Shown here: positions 36,398-49,952 of the stretch, piece after piece
Layout: each line of letters starts with the position of its first letter
How positions within the stretch are numbered: position 1 is the first letter of the stretch
Source of the DNA: Linum tenue
Taxonomy: Eukaryota; Streptophyta; Magnoliopsida; Malpighiales; Linaceae
Reading direction: 5' to 3'
DNA: 64,000 bases
Assembly (NCBI GenBank): GCA_946122785.1
Contig: CAMGYJ010000002.1
Coordinates: 69,279,703 to 69,343,702 of the forward strand
Made by a program: the position numbers and the translations under genes
Notes under the pieces: model-generated
Seen by the model: only the letters and a program-made list of their open reading frames with translations
Databases searched by the model: none
Told to the model about the DNA's origin: nothing

Positions 36398-39300
36398 CTA
36401 AGAGTTCCCCTCTAATTCCTCATGCAGTTGTCGCCTTGGGTATAGAACCACTGCCATTAACAAAGAGACTGCAAGACCGACCACCCCGCTAAAAGGTTGG
36501 AATGGATGAGTCCCTGCTACCCATAAAGGCAACGTGTACTTGTACGTCAAGAATCCACCTCTCTGAAGAACATAGCTTGAAGCCATTATCCCAGCACGTA
36601 ACCCAATCACCACAGAAAGGCTGCCTTGGCTTCTTTGTCGTAACCCTGACAGGGCCATAGATAGAAGCCACAGTGCTGGCACTGCCAATGGAGACCTGGC
36701 AACCAATTGGTGGAGAGAAATGGATTAAGAGGCCAAATTTCTAATGAGATACGTAAACTCGAGAGACAGAAAATGAACGAGCGTATTGGTTCTGCTAAAA
36801 GGATAAGTGGACTGCTAAAATGAAGGCCTGCAGAAGACAAATCGATAAGTGACAAGAAGAGAGCAATTGGAGAGCTTGCTGGGGTTGCACACCAAACAAT
36901 ACCTCTGGGAAAGAGCATATAAAAGTCCCGAAATGACAATTCCTTGATGAAACCCAAGATCCAAAGCAATTTCTCCAGGCAGCCACGATCTGAAAAACAA
37001 TTCTTCAACGAGCACAACGCCAGCTGCTGATAGGATGCCTTGTAGGGCAAACAAAACCATTTGGCCGTACAGTTTCAGATATGCTACGACAAGATTCGTA
37101 GAAGACGGGTGCCTTGCAGGCCAAGAAAAACTCACACAGCCCAGATATACATTTACAGATTGTATCAGTAAAACAAGTGCCATCCCTCCAGCTAAGGCCT
37201 TGAAAAAGCTTTGGATCTGCAAGATATGGCCATAAGATGAGACTATTTCATAGGCACAGAAGATGAAGAAGTTTTGCCACTCGTCATGCAAGTGAATAAG
37301 AGATGAAAAATAAGGAGCAAAAGTCAAGGAATCGAAAGGTTTGGTGTTAAGGCAAATCTATAGACTTGTAGCAAAATATCCAATTATGTAGAGAGATGCT
37401 CTACGGGCTATGATATTCAGAGCTAAAATTTGGTGCATTTACTTTGTTTAGCATGAACAATATGGAAACTTTACAAAACGATTATATAACCAGTGGCACA
37501 TAATAGAATGGCTTAAAATCAGAATGAACTCTTCAACTTAACAAAACAAAGCTTGAAAAACCAACCTTGCTCTATCTTATGACAAGCTAAGTTAAATTTT
37601 TAATGCAGACATAATAAAAACAAGGGTAGGAACCCAAGTTCATAAATCTGAGTATCCGCAATCAGAAGTGTAATTTCAACATTGAAGCCTGATTGACCCA
37701 AAATTTACACATCGTAGATATCAGGTTTATTACTTCTTATAATAATAAATGGATGCTGGTCACCGAAATAACAAAGTGACTTCTACTGGCTTCTGAAATA
37801 AACCAACACCTCTACCATCCAAAATGAGATAACCTACTCCAAAACAACACATGATAGGCTGCAAAAGCTAGAGAAAGCATGCAGAGATAATGAAGCCATA
37901 CAGCTTCTCTAAGAACACGTACGCTCTCTAACAAACAATATTTTGATTACCTTGGACAATGTCGTCAAATCCAGCCCATATTGTTTCAGTGGAAATTCAT
38001 GCCCACGTAGCTTTCTGCCCCAAATGATAACAAGCATCAAAATAGCAGCATAGAGGCCAAGAATTGAAACAAGCTCCGCAAATCTGGATGGAGTGCCAGA
38101 TGTCCAGCTTTGCACCAGTGTTGGAAGCAATGGAATAACAACTGGCGACCATAAAACAAGAGCCATGCCCACAAATCCCAGAATCCTGCAAATAAAAAAC
38201 GTGTGAGACAGAAATTGACACATACGAATATACTGTTAAAATACACGGTGTTATGTATTCTAACAATGTTTAGGTTAACCCAAAGGTTAAAAAATTGATC
38301 AAACTCCTTGCAAATCAAAAACTGCATGCTCGCGTTACATGAACTCTTTCAATCCCACTGGCACATGATTTCTTGAAATTCGTGTATTTTATATTTACAC
38401 CAATTGCTTACCAAGTGACGCCTAAAAAACTTGTCCTCAATTTATCTGGTAAAAGATGGAACATATAAATTATACACACATGATATAAGTACATAGAACT
38501 AAGAAGAGCATTGGCCACACATCTTCAGATGGAAAATACTACAAAATCATCTTGATGGTGCGGGCCGTAATTTTGTCGCATATATCCTGGATAATAGATA
38601 GCCTCACTCGCCATCACATCTGCCACTATATTCAGTAGCTCTTTGTCATATGACACTTCTCCATAAGTAGGAGAATATTAGCATACTTTCCATTTGAAGC
38701 AAGAACAATATTACAGCCAAAAACCTATCTAGTAACACCAACAAATAAGGCATGAAATATGCAGGGTTTGTCTAAGTCATATGGCAAGACAAGCATCAAG
38801 CAGGCAAGACTACTTTCACTTCATTTCTTAGCGGAAGAGCATATTAAACTTATTAGCAGATTTTCCCAATTTTGACTCACTCAAATGACGATAAACACCT
38901 GTGTAAAAAATTGGATTTCCCACAATACCAAACTATTCACCAATCATCATATGACCTTTAGAAGCAAGGTCACGCAGGGGGCCCTCCAGTAATTACCACA
39001 AGAGTTGCTGACGCTCAAGCACTGTTTCACCACTATGAATTACCTTTGGTGTAAGGGCCGGTCAGCTAAGTGCAAGAAAGAGATAAGCCTCTCAGTCAGG
39101 CTCATAGCTCCACGTAGACCACCCCACAGCAGAGCAAGCTTCCCAACCAAACTCAAAATGCCACCCTTTTGACCCAAATCAGCTAACATAGCAACCAACC
39201 TGTAGAGAGTTGAAACACATACACATCATAAGAAAACGCATATCAGCTATTCTGAACAAAGGCACAAATATAGACTATTAATAACCTTTCTTGATCCACT

Positions 39301-42300
39301 CCACCATCTTCCTTCGTAGGAACTACTGGACCAGCAACTGACATCGCTTTCTCAGCAAAGCTTGCAACAATGTTGTTTTGATCCTTTTCAGACAATTCAC
39401 CATCAAGCTTTTCTGATGCTATTTGGGGACTTACTCTCTCCTTCAAGTACTTGGCCGATGTTTCCTCAATTTCATTGTCATCCTGCGGAATTTGAATTAA
39501 GTGGTCTCAAAAACCATCATCATGCCAGTCCGGAAATTTGAAAGAAAACAGAAGTGGCAAGTGATGGGTTGCTCTCTTTTGCACAAACGCACACACAGAA
39601 TCATATGTAAGGAAAACATCCATACAGCACATTATTAATACTTAGATGATGCAGATCCTATCCACATACAAGATACTTCAGTTATCCATGATATGATCTT
39701 GCCACCTCATGGGACAAAAGTGCATTCAACCCTAGAGGACTTTGAGCTGGTTGGTACTTAAATAAGAAGTTGACAATGATAGTTTTAATTTTTCCCTGGG
39801 TCTGTTAGCCTAATTTTTCCGACCATCATAAGTGTCATGAACTCTTAAGCAACATATAAGAGAAGCTTTAATACATTCACAAAGCAATGGCAGTCTATAA
39901 ACCTTGAAAAACAGTTCCAACTAGGTCCACACAGTACATTATAAAATAAAAAAAAACAGAGGGTCCACACAGTAGGTCTGAATGATGATTAGTTAATTTA
40001 CACACACATGAAAGAATACGTGAATGGATCGTCATCCTTTAACACAGCCAGATTCTTAACTAGTCGGGAGAAATATTAGATTATCATACTCAAGAATCAA
40101 TTAATTGCCATTACCTGTTGTCCTAGAAAAGCTGAAGCTCCAAGGGCAGCGGTAACAGCACCCACCATAATGCTGTCATTGTCTATGTTCTTCAATACAG
40201 CTTCTTCACCCTTTCTACTTCTTGTATGGTTCAAACTAGAAACTCCAAGATCATCTGCAAGCTTTAGATCCTTCTTACTAGTATTCATTTCATCTTGGCA
40301 GTTTTCCAGAGAACTTTCATTTTGATCATATGGTTCCAGATCATTATTAGGTCCTGTAGCTACGTCAAAATGTTTTTTCAATGCAGCTAAGCAACAACCT
40401 ACTATGACCCCCACCGGTAAGAGTCTTCTTAAATAGGTTGTTCCTGAGACAGAAGATGATATGGCACTCACAATGCTTTCTGCATGAAGGACACCGTGCC
40501 TTTCTGAATTATAATCGACCTTATTGTTTTCATCATGGACGTTCCAGATATGATCCTTGCCATGCCCAACGGACAAAGATACAGCATCAGCCACTAGTTC
40601 AATATCACTTCCAAGATCAGGCTTCATTTTTCTCACGTCAGCCACACTCAGCTTGCGGCCAACCTCAACCTTTAGTGCATCCAGGATAATGTGCTTCACA
40701 GAATGTATAAGCTCTTCTGTCTTGACGCTAACATCTCCTGCCTTCCTTTTTAGGTTGTCCAAAACCTTATATTCTCCAACAGGCTGCTGACGTGTCTCAG
40801 TATCTAACACAACATAGGAAGGTTCAATAAAATCATCTCCTTTTTTCACCTCCGCATTCAATTGGACCTTAACCTTTCGTTGAACAACATTACTAGTTGA
40901 AGCAGTTTTCCTCAACTGTCCAACATTCACATGTTGTTCCAAAAGCTTCCATTGGCCATCTTCTGGAAAATAGTCAAGTAATAAAGCAGCAGTTGGGTCA
41001 ACATCCAGTGGTTTGGTTTTTGGCATCTTAGCTAGAAGATATTTGTTGAGGTGAGCATTCTGCAGGTAGTCCTCATATAGGTGTTTGTTCACACGCAAAG
41101 GAATATCTCTCACATTGCTATCGTCCAAGTCAGTTGTACTTCTAATACCAAATAACTGTTCCTTTTCAATCTCGCTTCTGTAGTTATTAACAACCCTCCC
41201 AGAGTTACTAGAAATGTTGCCACTCGAAATTAATGTATCCATTTTAGGTCTCGCCTTTGAACCATCGTAACCTGCTCCAGCCTGTGCTGATGGCCGATCA
41301 ACATTCAGCGGTTCACTAGAACCAGAATCATCAAATTCATCTTCAGTCTCATTTCCATCATTGGCATGATCTTTGTTATCCTGATCCTCTTGAAATTGGT
41401 CAATCATATTTTCAATCACACCAAAGACACTGTTAACTGCTACTTGAGTGGAATCATCAATTCCTGCAAAGGCATCCAGGGCTTGAACGACATTGAAGGT
41501 GGGGGTATTGGAATCGGGAAGGGCAGACTTGTTTTGAATCGGTACAGGCTGTTCGCTTATGCTATCTCTCTTCTGATCATCAATGCCTTCCTTTCCAGAC
41601 TGTTGAGGCTCAGGAACTCCTGCAGACGGACTGCCGCCTTCACTAATATTGGAAGGTGTCACCTCACTCTGCTCACTAGAAGACTCCATGGTCGTCTTTT
41701 CATGAGAATTATTATCCTTTCTCGTTTCTGGCTCAGGTGATGATTCATCATCATGGAGCAATTTGGTATCATTGGAAGTGGCATCCTTGACACTACCAGC
41801 CTTTTCAGGAACAGACTCCAGACTAGCTTCCAATCCCTTATCCTTACTCTCGGCAAACAAAGCAGCTTTTTCTCTAGTGACTCCATCACTAGTATGATTA
41901 TTTTCAGATTCATTTGCTCCCATTGTAGGGGGACCATGTATATCACCATGCTGATTTGTCATACTTTGAGACTGACCTAAGTCAACAGATTTCTGCAAAT
42001 TATCAGAAGACAGAAGCTCTGGGTCTAGACCACCACCAGACTGGTCAATCCCCGATTGATTGTCACCGACATCATCTGTTACACTATTTGTCTTATTCAT
42101 CTCATCTACAGCAATGTCTTTTGACATGCTGTCAGAACTTGCTTCTACTTGTGTGGTTGACTTCAACCCTGAAGATAGAGCTGGTATCTTACCTTCACCA
42201 CTACCCATCAGCCCATCAAGCTTTAACTTCATACGATTAGCTTGCAGAATTCCTGATGCAGCTGCAGTAAGCTTTCCGCGAACTTCTTCTGGTACAGCAC

Positions 42301-45300
42301 CTTCCAAGGCTTTCAAAAGTGTCTCTCCTCGACCTACAGCAGACAAGACCTACACACAGGAAGCACGAAAGTTCTGCTGAATGGCTAATGATACAACAAC
42401 CAGAAGCAAATTAGAGATTTCCCATCAATTCTGCAAAGACCTGCACCATCTAAGGATAACAGCGAGACGTCAAGAAATCACTAGGTCTATCAAATTTGTT
42501 CAACTATGACAACTTCAAATATGTACCACTCAGTTTGCTAGATGTTTGATATCTTGTATTTGAGCTCATCCTAACTTATTCATTATAAAACAGATATTAC
42601 TTTTGGATAGAACAACCAATCATTAGGTCCATCAGTGGTTTTATGTACCAAGGAAAAGATATAAGAGAAGCCTTCTTTCCCAACTAATTCTGCAATCTCA
42701 CCAATGCAAAAATCAAATGCAATGTCCAATGAATCTGAATTCTGGAGCCATGTTGTATGAATATTGAATATCCACATATGCTAAAAAGGGTAACAGTGAA
42801 CTAAAAACAAACACTGATCTCAAGCAATTCAGCCTTACCTTCTTTCTTTCATCCTGCGCAAGAGCACCGGGCATTGCAGTGTCCAGCATTTTCATTACTA
42901 CCTGTGCTGTCTGTAACACTTCGCCTCTTTCAGCATCCAGAGGTATAGCTGACTCATCTTCCATCAGGTCTGTTTCTACAGTAGTTCTCTGTCTAACCTG
43001 GCCTTCTTCTCCCTGTAATCCATCTTCGATTTCCATATCTTTGTCATAATGAAGTATTGATCCTGAATTAAGCCCATCACTGGTAGAGCTACCGTCAGGC
43101 AGCTGATTGGATAGACTCACAGCATACCCATTGGTATCAGTTACAGTAAGATCCAAGAGTTCTTTATTCTCTCCATGAATGTCAACAATTGCCCTTTCTC
43201 TACGACTTAAACCTGTTGATAGGTTGACGGTAACATCTAAATCATCAAGAAGTGGATGACGCCCCTTCAAGAGTCCGAGCTCCACGGCTGTGAGCCACTG
43301 CACATTTCATAGACACAGTAACTAGATTACCACTTGTAGTTATGGCCAAACTAAGAAACCAGGTAGCCCCGGACAAAAAAGATTCTGAAATAAGACAATG
43401 GCAGGCATCTATCAACCACTCAGTGAATGGCTTCATGTTTGAAATACCAGCGCTGGTCCCTGTGCATGTAAATTTAAATATATTGCCTTCTTATGAGGAA
43501 CTTTACTAATAATTGAAGACGTCCAAAATTCGTCATGTAATTACTCAAATGAGACATTGAAAAGTAAGACGATTATCAGTAAATGATACACAATCATAAC
43601 GTGAACTTTTGAAATCAAGAAAATGATATCAATAAATGTATGGCAGAAAATAGCTAAATGATATGCTGGTCAACAAATCCCTAGGAAAAAAAAATTCATG
43701 TTGTCTTCTCAACAAAGAAGATTTGTCACCTCTAATGTAAGGTTTTGGCACCATAACTGAGCTGCTCTGTTGTTTACTTTGGTCACATGCGGTGAGCATG
43801 AGCATAGAAGAAGGTTTGTACAAGGATTTTCTGCGATTGAACTGCGTGGAATGGAGAAGGGCGGGACAGCACCATCATTCTGATATTTTGTGAAGTTGCA
43901 ATTTATTAGATTCTGGGAAGTGAAAGTATACAACAAAAAGAACGGCAGTAACAGAAAAAAATTGCACCTGGATAAAGAGCACAGGAATCTTCACATGCTT
44001 GACCAAACCTGAAGTGCTTGATTTAGAATAAAATTCTTCTATTTCTTTGAAACCATAAGACACCATAGATATTGCTTTCTCAAAATCACGAACGGATTTT
44101 GCCAATAAGGCTTTCTCCACATTAAACCCTTTTGCTTTACCTTGAAACAGTCCCTGCACAATATTTAATAGCCCACTCACTACCAAAACGATTCATCAAC
44201 GGACTGCATGAAATTATGTCATATTTTGCATTATGCACAAGTTATCGTCAAATTTAGCAGCTTATGCATGTTATTTCCCCTCATCTTCTGAAAGATGCTC
44301 CAATGATAATTTGAAGGTCAAGTTTGAAGTCAATCCTCTAACCTTGTTAGCCCGTAGTATATCAACCAGCCCACCAGTGAGCTTCTCATCCAAAGCGACA
44401 TGATAAGGAGAGCACCTTGTGGCCTCATCCAAGTCAAAAGGGTTATTAATACAAGTGGCAGCTGTAATTGGAGTTCTATCCCCGACTTCTCCCAGATATT
44501 TTGTCAACATGCTTGCACCATAACCCCAGCCAACAGCCATGATTGTAGTCCATGGTCTTGCCTTGGTGATGAAATGTACAACTGTGGATATATCATCGCT
44601 GTCAGCAGCTGAAAACAACCTACATGAAATAAAGCAGTTAAGAAGCTCTACTCTCAGCTTCTTCTGGCATCAAAACGCTGGAACCTGCTATATACTGTTC
44701 TCTCATTTGCCCATATCACACTCTAATTCTTCTATTTTCAACTAAAAGCTGTGATTTCGATTTTCAGCTGAACAACACAAAGCAGATTAGTCCGAGGTTC
44801 TATCACTATCACACCAAAGCAGATTCTCCATCCTGCAAGCTGTTTCATTTTGCTTTTTTGCTTCAAATTCCTTAGTTGAAGACGTTGCGTACCTGGCAGT
44901 GGTGAGCGGAGAACCAGCGCAGCCTCTAGGATTCATAACAATGGGAAAGAATCCGCGGCCCAGGGATTCACAGACGAATGACCTAACGCTAGGATCCATG
45001 CTCCCGTCCGGTGTCCCCGGCACCAGCAAGAAAGTCGTATCCAGTCCACGCTCCTCCTCCAGGTCCAAATTCGACGGCCAATCGATCGACACAACGCCGC
45101 CGTCCTCCGCACTCACACAAACTCTCTGGTACTCCAGTTTATCCACCAGAGAGCCACCACTGCCAGCATCCTCCTCGCCGAAAGTCCCTTGAATTCTCCC
45201 GCTGTTCAGGCGCACAAAATGCCTGTCCTGCTCCACCAATTTCTCATTCACCCCCTCCAGCAACTCGCTCCCTTCAAACGATACGGAAGGGCACCGCAGA

Positions 45301-45641
45301 ATCACAAACCTGTTAAACGGCGTCGGGCTGGTGAACAGAATCCACTCGCCGACTTCAGGAGACTTGTCCCTGGACTTCCGTCCAGCGAGGTAGAGCGTCA
45401 AACCGGAGGCGAGGCCGATGGCGGGAGCGAGAAGGTCGAGGGAATTCGAGGAAGGGAACTGAGTGAGGAAGCTCTGGAAGGGGTCCAGCAAGCCGGCGCA
45501 GAGCACGAGCGTTCTGGCCGCCGATTTGTGACGGCGGCGGCGGTAGAGATGGAGCTGGCGGGTTCTGGCGGGGAATTTGTGGTGGTGGAAGTGGAGGAGG
45601 TTGGCGTGAGGCGGCGGCTCGAGTTGAATGGCGGACTTCAT
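36398..45641 (-). CDS. Alpha/beta-hydrolase-like / CPBP (CAAX protease-like) fusion protein
   Basis: I assign eleven exons, all with GT-AG borders and consistent phases: 45641-44893, 44619-44343, 44153-43968, 43879-43730, 43297-42839, 42349-40115, 39482-39286, 39199-39044, 38185-37951, 37216-36903, 36695-36398. The product is 1751 residues. The first 50 residues are Arg/His/Ser-rich and suggest plastid targeting. Residues about 110-455 resemble EMB8-type alpha/beta hydrolases (LLVPGTPDGS, NPRGCAGSPL), but the nucleophile elbow reads GWGYG (280-284) with Gly282 where Ser is expected. Asp406 and His435 are candidate triad partners. Residues about 610-1350, mostly one 2235-bp exon, are acidic, Ser-rich and probably disordered. 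Several membrane segments follow from about 1470. EELFFR (1619-1624) is CPBP motif 1, but motif 2 reads YALSQ and motif 3 reads GLRAG, each lacking the usual His. From memory it resembles Arabidopsis At2g03140. Its function is unknown to me. Confidence 0.9.
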
Positions 45642-46295
45642 CTGAAGCAGAGGAGAGAATCGGGGGATTTCGAACAGACTAGGATTGGCCGGAGCGAGAG
45701 AAAGGAGTATGCTACGGAGACTTGGAAAATAGGCAAAAAGTTGATAATGACGGTGACGGTTGCGGTGGAGGAGGGGGCGGAGGTGGTGGCCGCTGGTTGT
45801 GATGTGATTGAGAGCTTAGCCGTGAAGCTGGAACGGACGGTTTTGGTTGATCCGAGAATGGGTCCAAAGATTTTGAAGTCCGATCGAGAACGAGGGTAGC
45901 TACCGCCATCGCCAAGAAAATTGGGGAAAAGGCTGAGCGAGCTTTCGAGCATGTGGATGCTTCCAGATTTTCTTCCTCGGGAAAGAGTACGACGCATCCT
46001 TCTCATTTGACCTCACATACGAAACGGCGACACGTGGCTTTTTCTAGTTTTTCTTTCTTCCATCGTCGACGTGGTTTGATTTGTGTTTTTTACTTTTTTA
46101 GCACAACAACGAAGGTCATGTTTGTGTATCTGGGCCCATATCAAGCCCATGGACATTAGATAGGTAGGATACGACCCACCACAAACATTTCGTGCATGTA
46201 CGGATTTGTGTCTAGCTCGTCGACCCTGTACTCGTATCGTGCCTTAGATGTGTTGGATCGTGCCGGCCCATCAGGTATATTCAAAGCACAAGTAT
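45642..46295. other. Upstream region of the fusion gene
   Basis: This holds the 5' UTR and promoter of the minus-strand gene. Overlapping open frames on both strands (for example 45189-45899 plus) are shadows of the GC-rich first exon. I find no clear TATA box. Confidence 0.45.
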
Positions 46296-46900
46296 GTTTT
46301 TTTTTTTAACATAGTCAAAACCGAACGAAAGCTCGGATACATAGTCAAAGAACAGAACAAATCCACGGGCGGAAGTCGACTAATCGTCGAACTTCCGATG
46401 AGATAGCGTTTTTGGACACAAAATGGGCTGGTCTATTAACTCTACGAGTAACATGAGAGCAAGAACAAAACTCAAAGGATCCGGACAAACGATGAATAAC
46501 TTCCAGGATCACATCACTCGTCACATGATCAGAGCCTCCCGCCAAGAGTCGCCGGAGAACTAGGTGTGAATTCTCATGCAATTTGAGCAAAAGAAAACCA
46601 TGTGTGAGGCACCAATCCAAGGCAACCCTACGCGCCAATAATTCTACCAAAAAGAATCATGGATGCCTGCATGAAACTTACCCATTACGAACAGAATTAC
46701 ACCGAAAGGATCACACCCAAAAAAGACACCGCTACTCAAGGCTATTGATTCAATAGTCTCGCCGTCAGGTGGAAAGCCTCCCTTTTGGTTGGAAAGACGT
46801 TGTCCAATAGTCTACAACCACTCTGAAGCCCCTGCAAAAAGTTAGTCGGAAACCACGAAAGTATTGCATCGATGGAGGCAAAGCCCCCTTCCTCCAATGT
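46296..46900 (-). pseudogene. LINE RNase H remnant
   Basis: On the minus strand 46650-46345 encodes DVILEVIHRLSGSFE followed by RRVNRPAHFVSKNA, the C-terminal RVT_3-type RNase H pattern of plant LINEs. A T-run at about 46297-46308 is the poly(A) tail on the minus strand. The upstream limit is uncertain. Confidence 0.7.
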
Positions 46901-46977
46901 TTAATTTTAAACACAAGTCACATCGAGGAGTCACATAAAGTCTCATGAATATAGGGAGATACAAAATTAGGGTGAGT

Positions 46978-47260
46978 TTTTTTTTTAGGGGTAACCTGCA
47001 GATGTAAATTAATTAAGAATCAGCGGTTACATCATCAGTCTTAGCTAGTTAACTAGGAAAATTAGTGGTGTATCGACCCACATCTCTCTACTACCCCAAC
47101 GGGTCTCACTATGTGCCATAATATGTGCTATGTTATTCGCCGAGCGTCTCACATGGATAATCCCGTTTGTATTCGACCTCGTTGCCTCTTGCAGTCGATG
47201 ATTATTCAGCTTCAATCGAATTTTCAGAAGTGTAAACAAGTTTTCTCTATTGTCTATCAC
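46978..47260 (-). pseudogene. Second LINE RNase H remnant
   Basis: Minus-strand 47260-47045 encodes VRRSANNIAHIMAHSE followed by WVDTPLIFL, the end of an RVT_3-type RNase H. A T-run at about 46978-46987 marks its poly(A) tail. It belongs to a different LINE lineage from the neighbour at 46296. Confidence 0.7.
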
Positions 47261-47279
47261 ACCAGAAACTCTTAAAAGT

Positions 47280-47621
47280 GTGTTTTATGAAGTTGGGATT
47301 TAAATGTCTTCTTTCTTCTCCAATCTTCTTTATGTTCCTGTAAGATTTAAAAATGACGGTGAAGAGCATCTAAGACTATAAGCGTTAGATGATTTTAACA
47401 TTTTGGCTTCCAAAAAATGCTTTTTTGCTCCAATAAGACCATCTTCAACCCAAACTCAAAAATACCAAAAAGTGGATGAAGTGTGCTAAAACTCAAGTCC
47501 AAAAAACTCAAAAATGCAAAAAATTGACAATGTTTGGGCCAAATTCGGCCCCCAATCTGCCAAAAAAGTGGAAAACCAATATGTCTCCACCATCTACCGA
47601 AGATGATGCGGCGGCCGGGGT
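47280..47621. other. Intergenic, no recognised feature
   Basis: This is A-rich sequence. The phrase ccatcttcaacccaaactcaaaa may be the edge of a decayed Harbinger-type element, but no partner end is seen. Confidence 0.35.
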
Positions 47622-47629
47622 GGGGTGGG

Positions 47630-48202
47630 TAGGGATGGCAATGGGTAGGGTCGGGTGCGGGTTTACCTTATACCAACTCCTAACCCGCCGGGTAGAGCTT
47701 TCTAAAATACCCGACCAAATAACCACCGGGTATGAAAATTATATAACCATACCCTACCCACCGGGTAACCACGGGTATTCGGGTAACCATGGGTACGAAT
47801 CCTAAACTATGAACTTATACACATATATGCACATACATACTCTTGTAACTTTTCTACCTTCAACAATCCACACAAATAAAAATAGCAAACACATAATAAT
47901 TGTTCTTGCTTCTACAATCCACACAAACATAATAATCGTCTACATCTTCATCATCAATAATGGTAGCTAAACTCAATTTCTCAAGCTAAAATAAATTTCT
48001 CAAGGGAAATTGATCCTTTGGTTAGCGGGGCGGGTATAACGGGGCGGGTATTATCGATTACCATACCCGTACCCTACCCTTTATTTTGAAACCGGGTATA
48101 ACCCGTACCCGCCCCTTAACCCGTCAAAGCGGGTAATTACCCTCGTTGACCGGTTACGGTCGGGTAGGGTACCCATGGTTACGGGTTGGATTGACATCCC
48201 TA
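47630..48202. mobile_element. hAT-type non-autonomous element
   Basis: A 573-bp element has ends tagggatggcaatggg and ttgacatcccta. The 8-bp duplication ggggtggg is exact (47622-47629 and 48203-48210). The arms are rich in cgggta and accgggta motifs. It is the same family as 1310-2048. Confidence 0.9.
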
Positions 48203-48533
48203 GGGGTGGGGGAGTATGCCACGCGCAAGATAGAGACAACGACCACCACGCCTGTAGGGAACTCTCCCCCCTCCCTCTGCGACACTTTCACTTTAAAGCA
48301 ACGTTGTATACTTAAAAAATTACAGTGACTGTCCCAATTACTATCCAACGGATCTTTCAAGCTTCAATTAATTTCCAACAACTTCTTTAGGCCAAACAAC
48401 TAGTTTTTTCAATTTTATCGACACCACATTTCTTCACTTATTCTTTATCACTTTCATATTTTTATTGCCTTCTCATCTCGTACATATCATCTTCTTCCCA
48501 CTAAAAACATTCTCTCTTTCCAAACTCTTCATC

Positions 48534-49494
48534 ATGTCTCAATCCAATCGCCCTCTAAATTGGATTGAGCTTGAAGATGGAGTTCTATGCAAGGCACGGA
48601 TTGAAATTTCCGAGGATGGTTTGGTAGGTCATTATCAATCTATGACTGAATTCTGGAGGCGATCTGGAGTCAAATTTGCTTCAAATGGATGTGGGATTGC
48701 ACGTGCTAATGAGGACTTGATTTCTCTATGGGAGATCATTCTCCATCAATGTGGGCACGTGAAATGCGACATCAAGAAGGGCAAGCGCAACACCAATGAG
48801 AGGCGAGAACTCATTGTCAAAAAAAAAAAAAAAAAAGAGAGGCGAGAACTTAAGTAATGAGATTAGTCTCCATCTTATGTTTATTACCATGCATATATTT
48901 CTTAATTATTTATTAAGTTTACTTCTTGAAATAATTGGATGAATTTGTGTAGTTTGAACGAAAATAAATTTTGTAGCGGACACCAGAAAATATTTCAAGT
49001 TGGAGCATTGTTGGGATATAGTCCAACACTCCCCAAATTTTGTGCAACAATTTATTGTCCCCGTATCACCAATCATACCAATGGATGGATCTTCATCAGC
49101 AGTACCATCAGGTATCTGGCGAAAGTAATATCCCTGACATTCAACCAAGCGGGACTCCATTGTGATCAACCATCCTGAAGGTCGAGATAAGCAAAAGAAG
49201 AAGAAAAAAGAAACTCCATATTCTTCCACAGAAAGTTGGGACAAGAGTATGACCAATTTAGTGGAGAATTCAGACACGCACACAAGGTTAGCATCGCTAG
49301 CGAGGTACGTGAAGTTGAGAGGGAAGAAAGAGCTAAAGCAAGAGAATCATGGGAGAAGAACAAACATGATTATGAAGATAATGAATATGGATATCTCTTA
49401 ACATAGTCCTCGAACTAAGGCTTGGCATCAAAGACTAAAGGATGATATTGCAGCTCGTACCAAGATGCTCTGGGAGGATCCACTTATAGCCTAA
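48534..49494 (+). pseudogene. PIF/Harbinger ORF1 (Myb-like/NAM-associated protein), broken
   Basis: An ATG at 48534 opens a frame with GVLCKARIEISEDGLVGHYQ followed by FWRR, the N-terminal pattern of the Myb-like ORF1 proteins of plant Harbinger elements. The frame is disrupted by a 25-bp insertion at 48812-48836 and further shifts. The end is recognisable as AWHQRLKDDIAARTKMLWED followed by PLIA and a stop at 49494. It converges with the transposase on the opposite strand. Confidence 0.65.
48812..48836 (+). repeat. Micro-retroposition scar: 7 nt plus A18 with 14-bp duplication
   Basis: The inserted bases are cattgtc followed by 18 A. The sequence gagaggcgagaact is present exactly on both sides (48798-48811 and 48837-48850). 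This is the signature of target-primed reverse transcription that copied little more than a poly(A) tail. Confidence 0.8.
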
Positions 49495-49952
49495 ATGATG
49501 GCTCTTACTATGGTTGATTAATTAGAGGGTTGCTTTATTTTGAGTATAATTTTTAGGTAGTATTGAGTGTATTGTTTTAAGTAGTTTGATTCATGGTTCA
49601 TGTATATTTTAATTCTATTGTAATTCTAACTACTATCTTCACTAAAACGTAGGGAATACAAAATTTAAATTGGGGAATACTTCAAGAAAATAAAGAAAAT
49701 ACAGAAATAAAACATAGGGAATCCATCACATTTCTACTCTCCTCTTTGTTTGTCCATAAATGCTCGATCAAATCATCTCTCAATGCTTGATGTGCGGGAC
49801 AATCACAAATCCTATTGTGTCTTGCCATGTAATCCATGACAGTGAAAATGTTGTGGTCGGGTGGATATCATGTGACATTTGCATTACTATCATATTCAAT
49901 GTTCTCCATTACACCATCCACATACTCATATCATTGATCTTCCGCAATCATA

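Noticed and set aside
45189..45899. Plus-strand 236-codon frame across the first exon and promoter of the fusion gene
   Set aside because: It is antisense to the hydrolase-encoding exon, low in complexity and has no domain.
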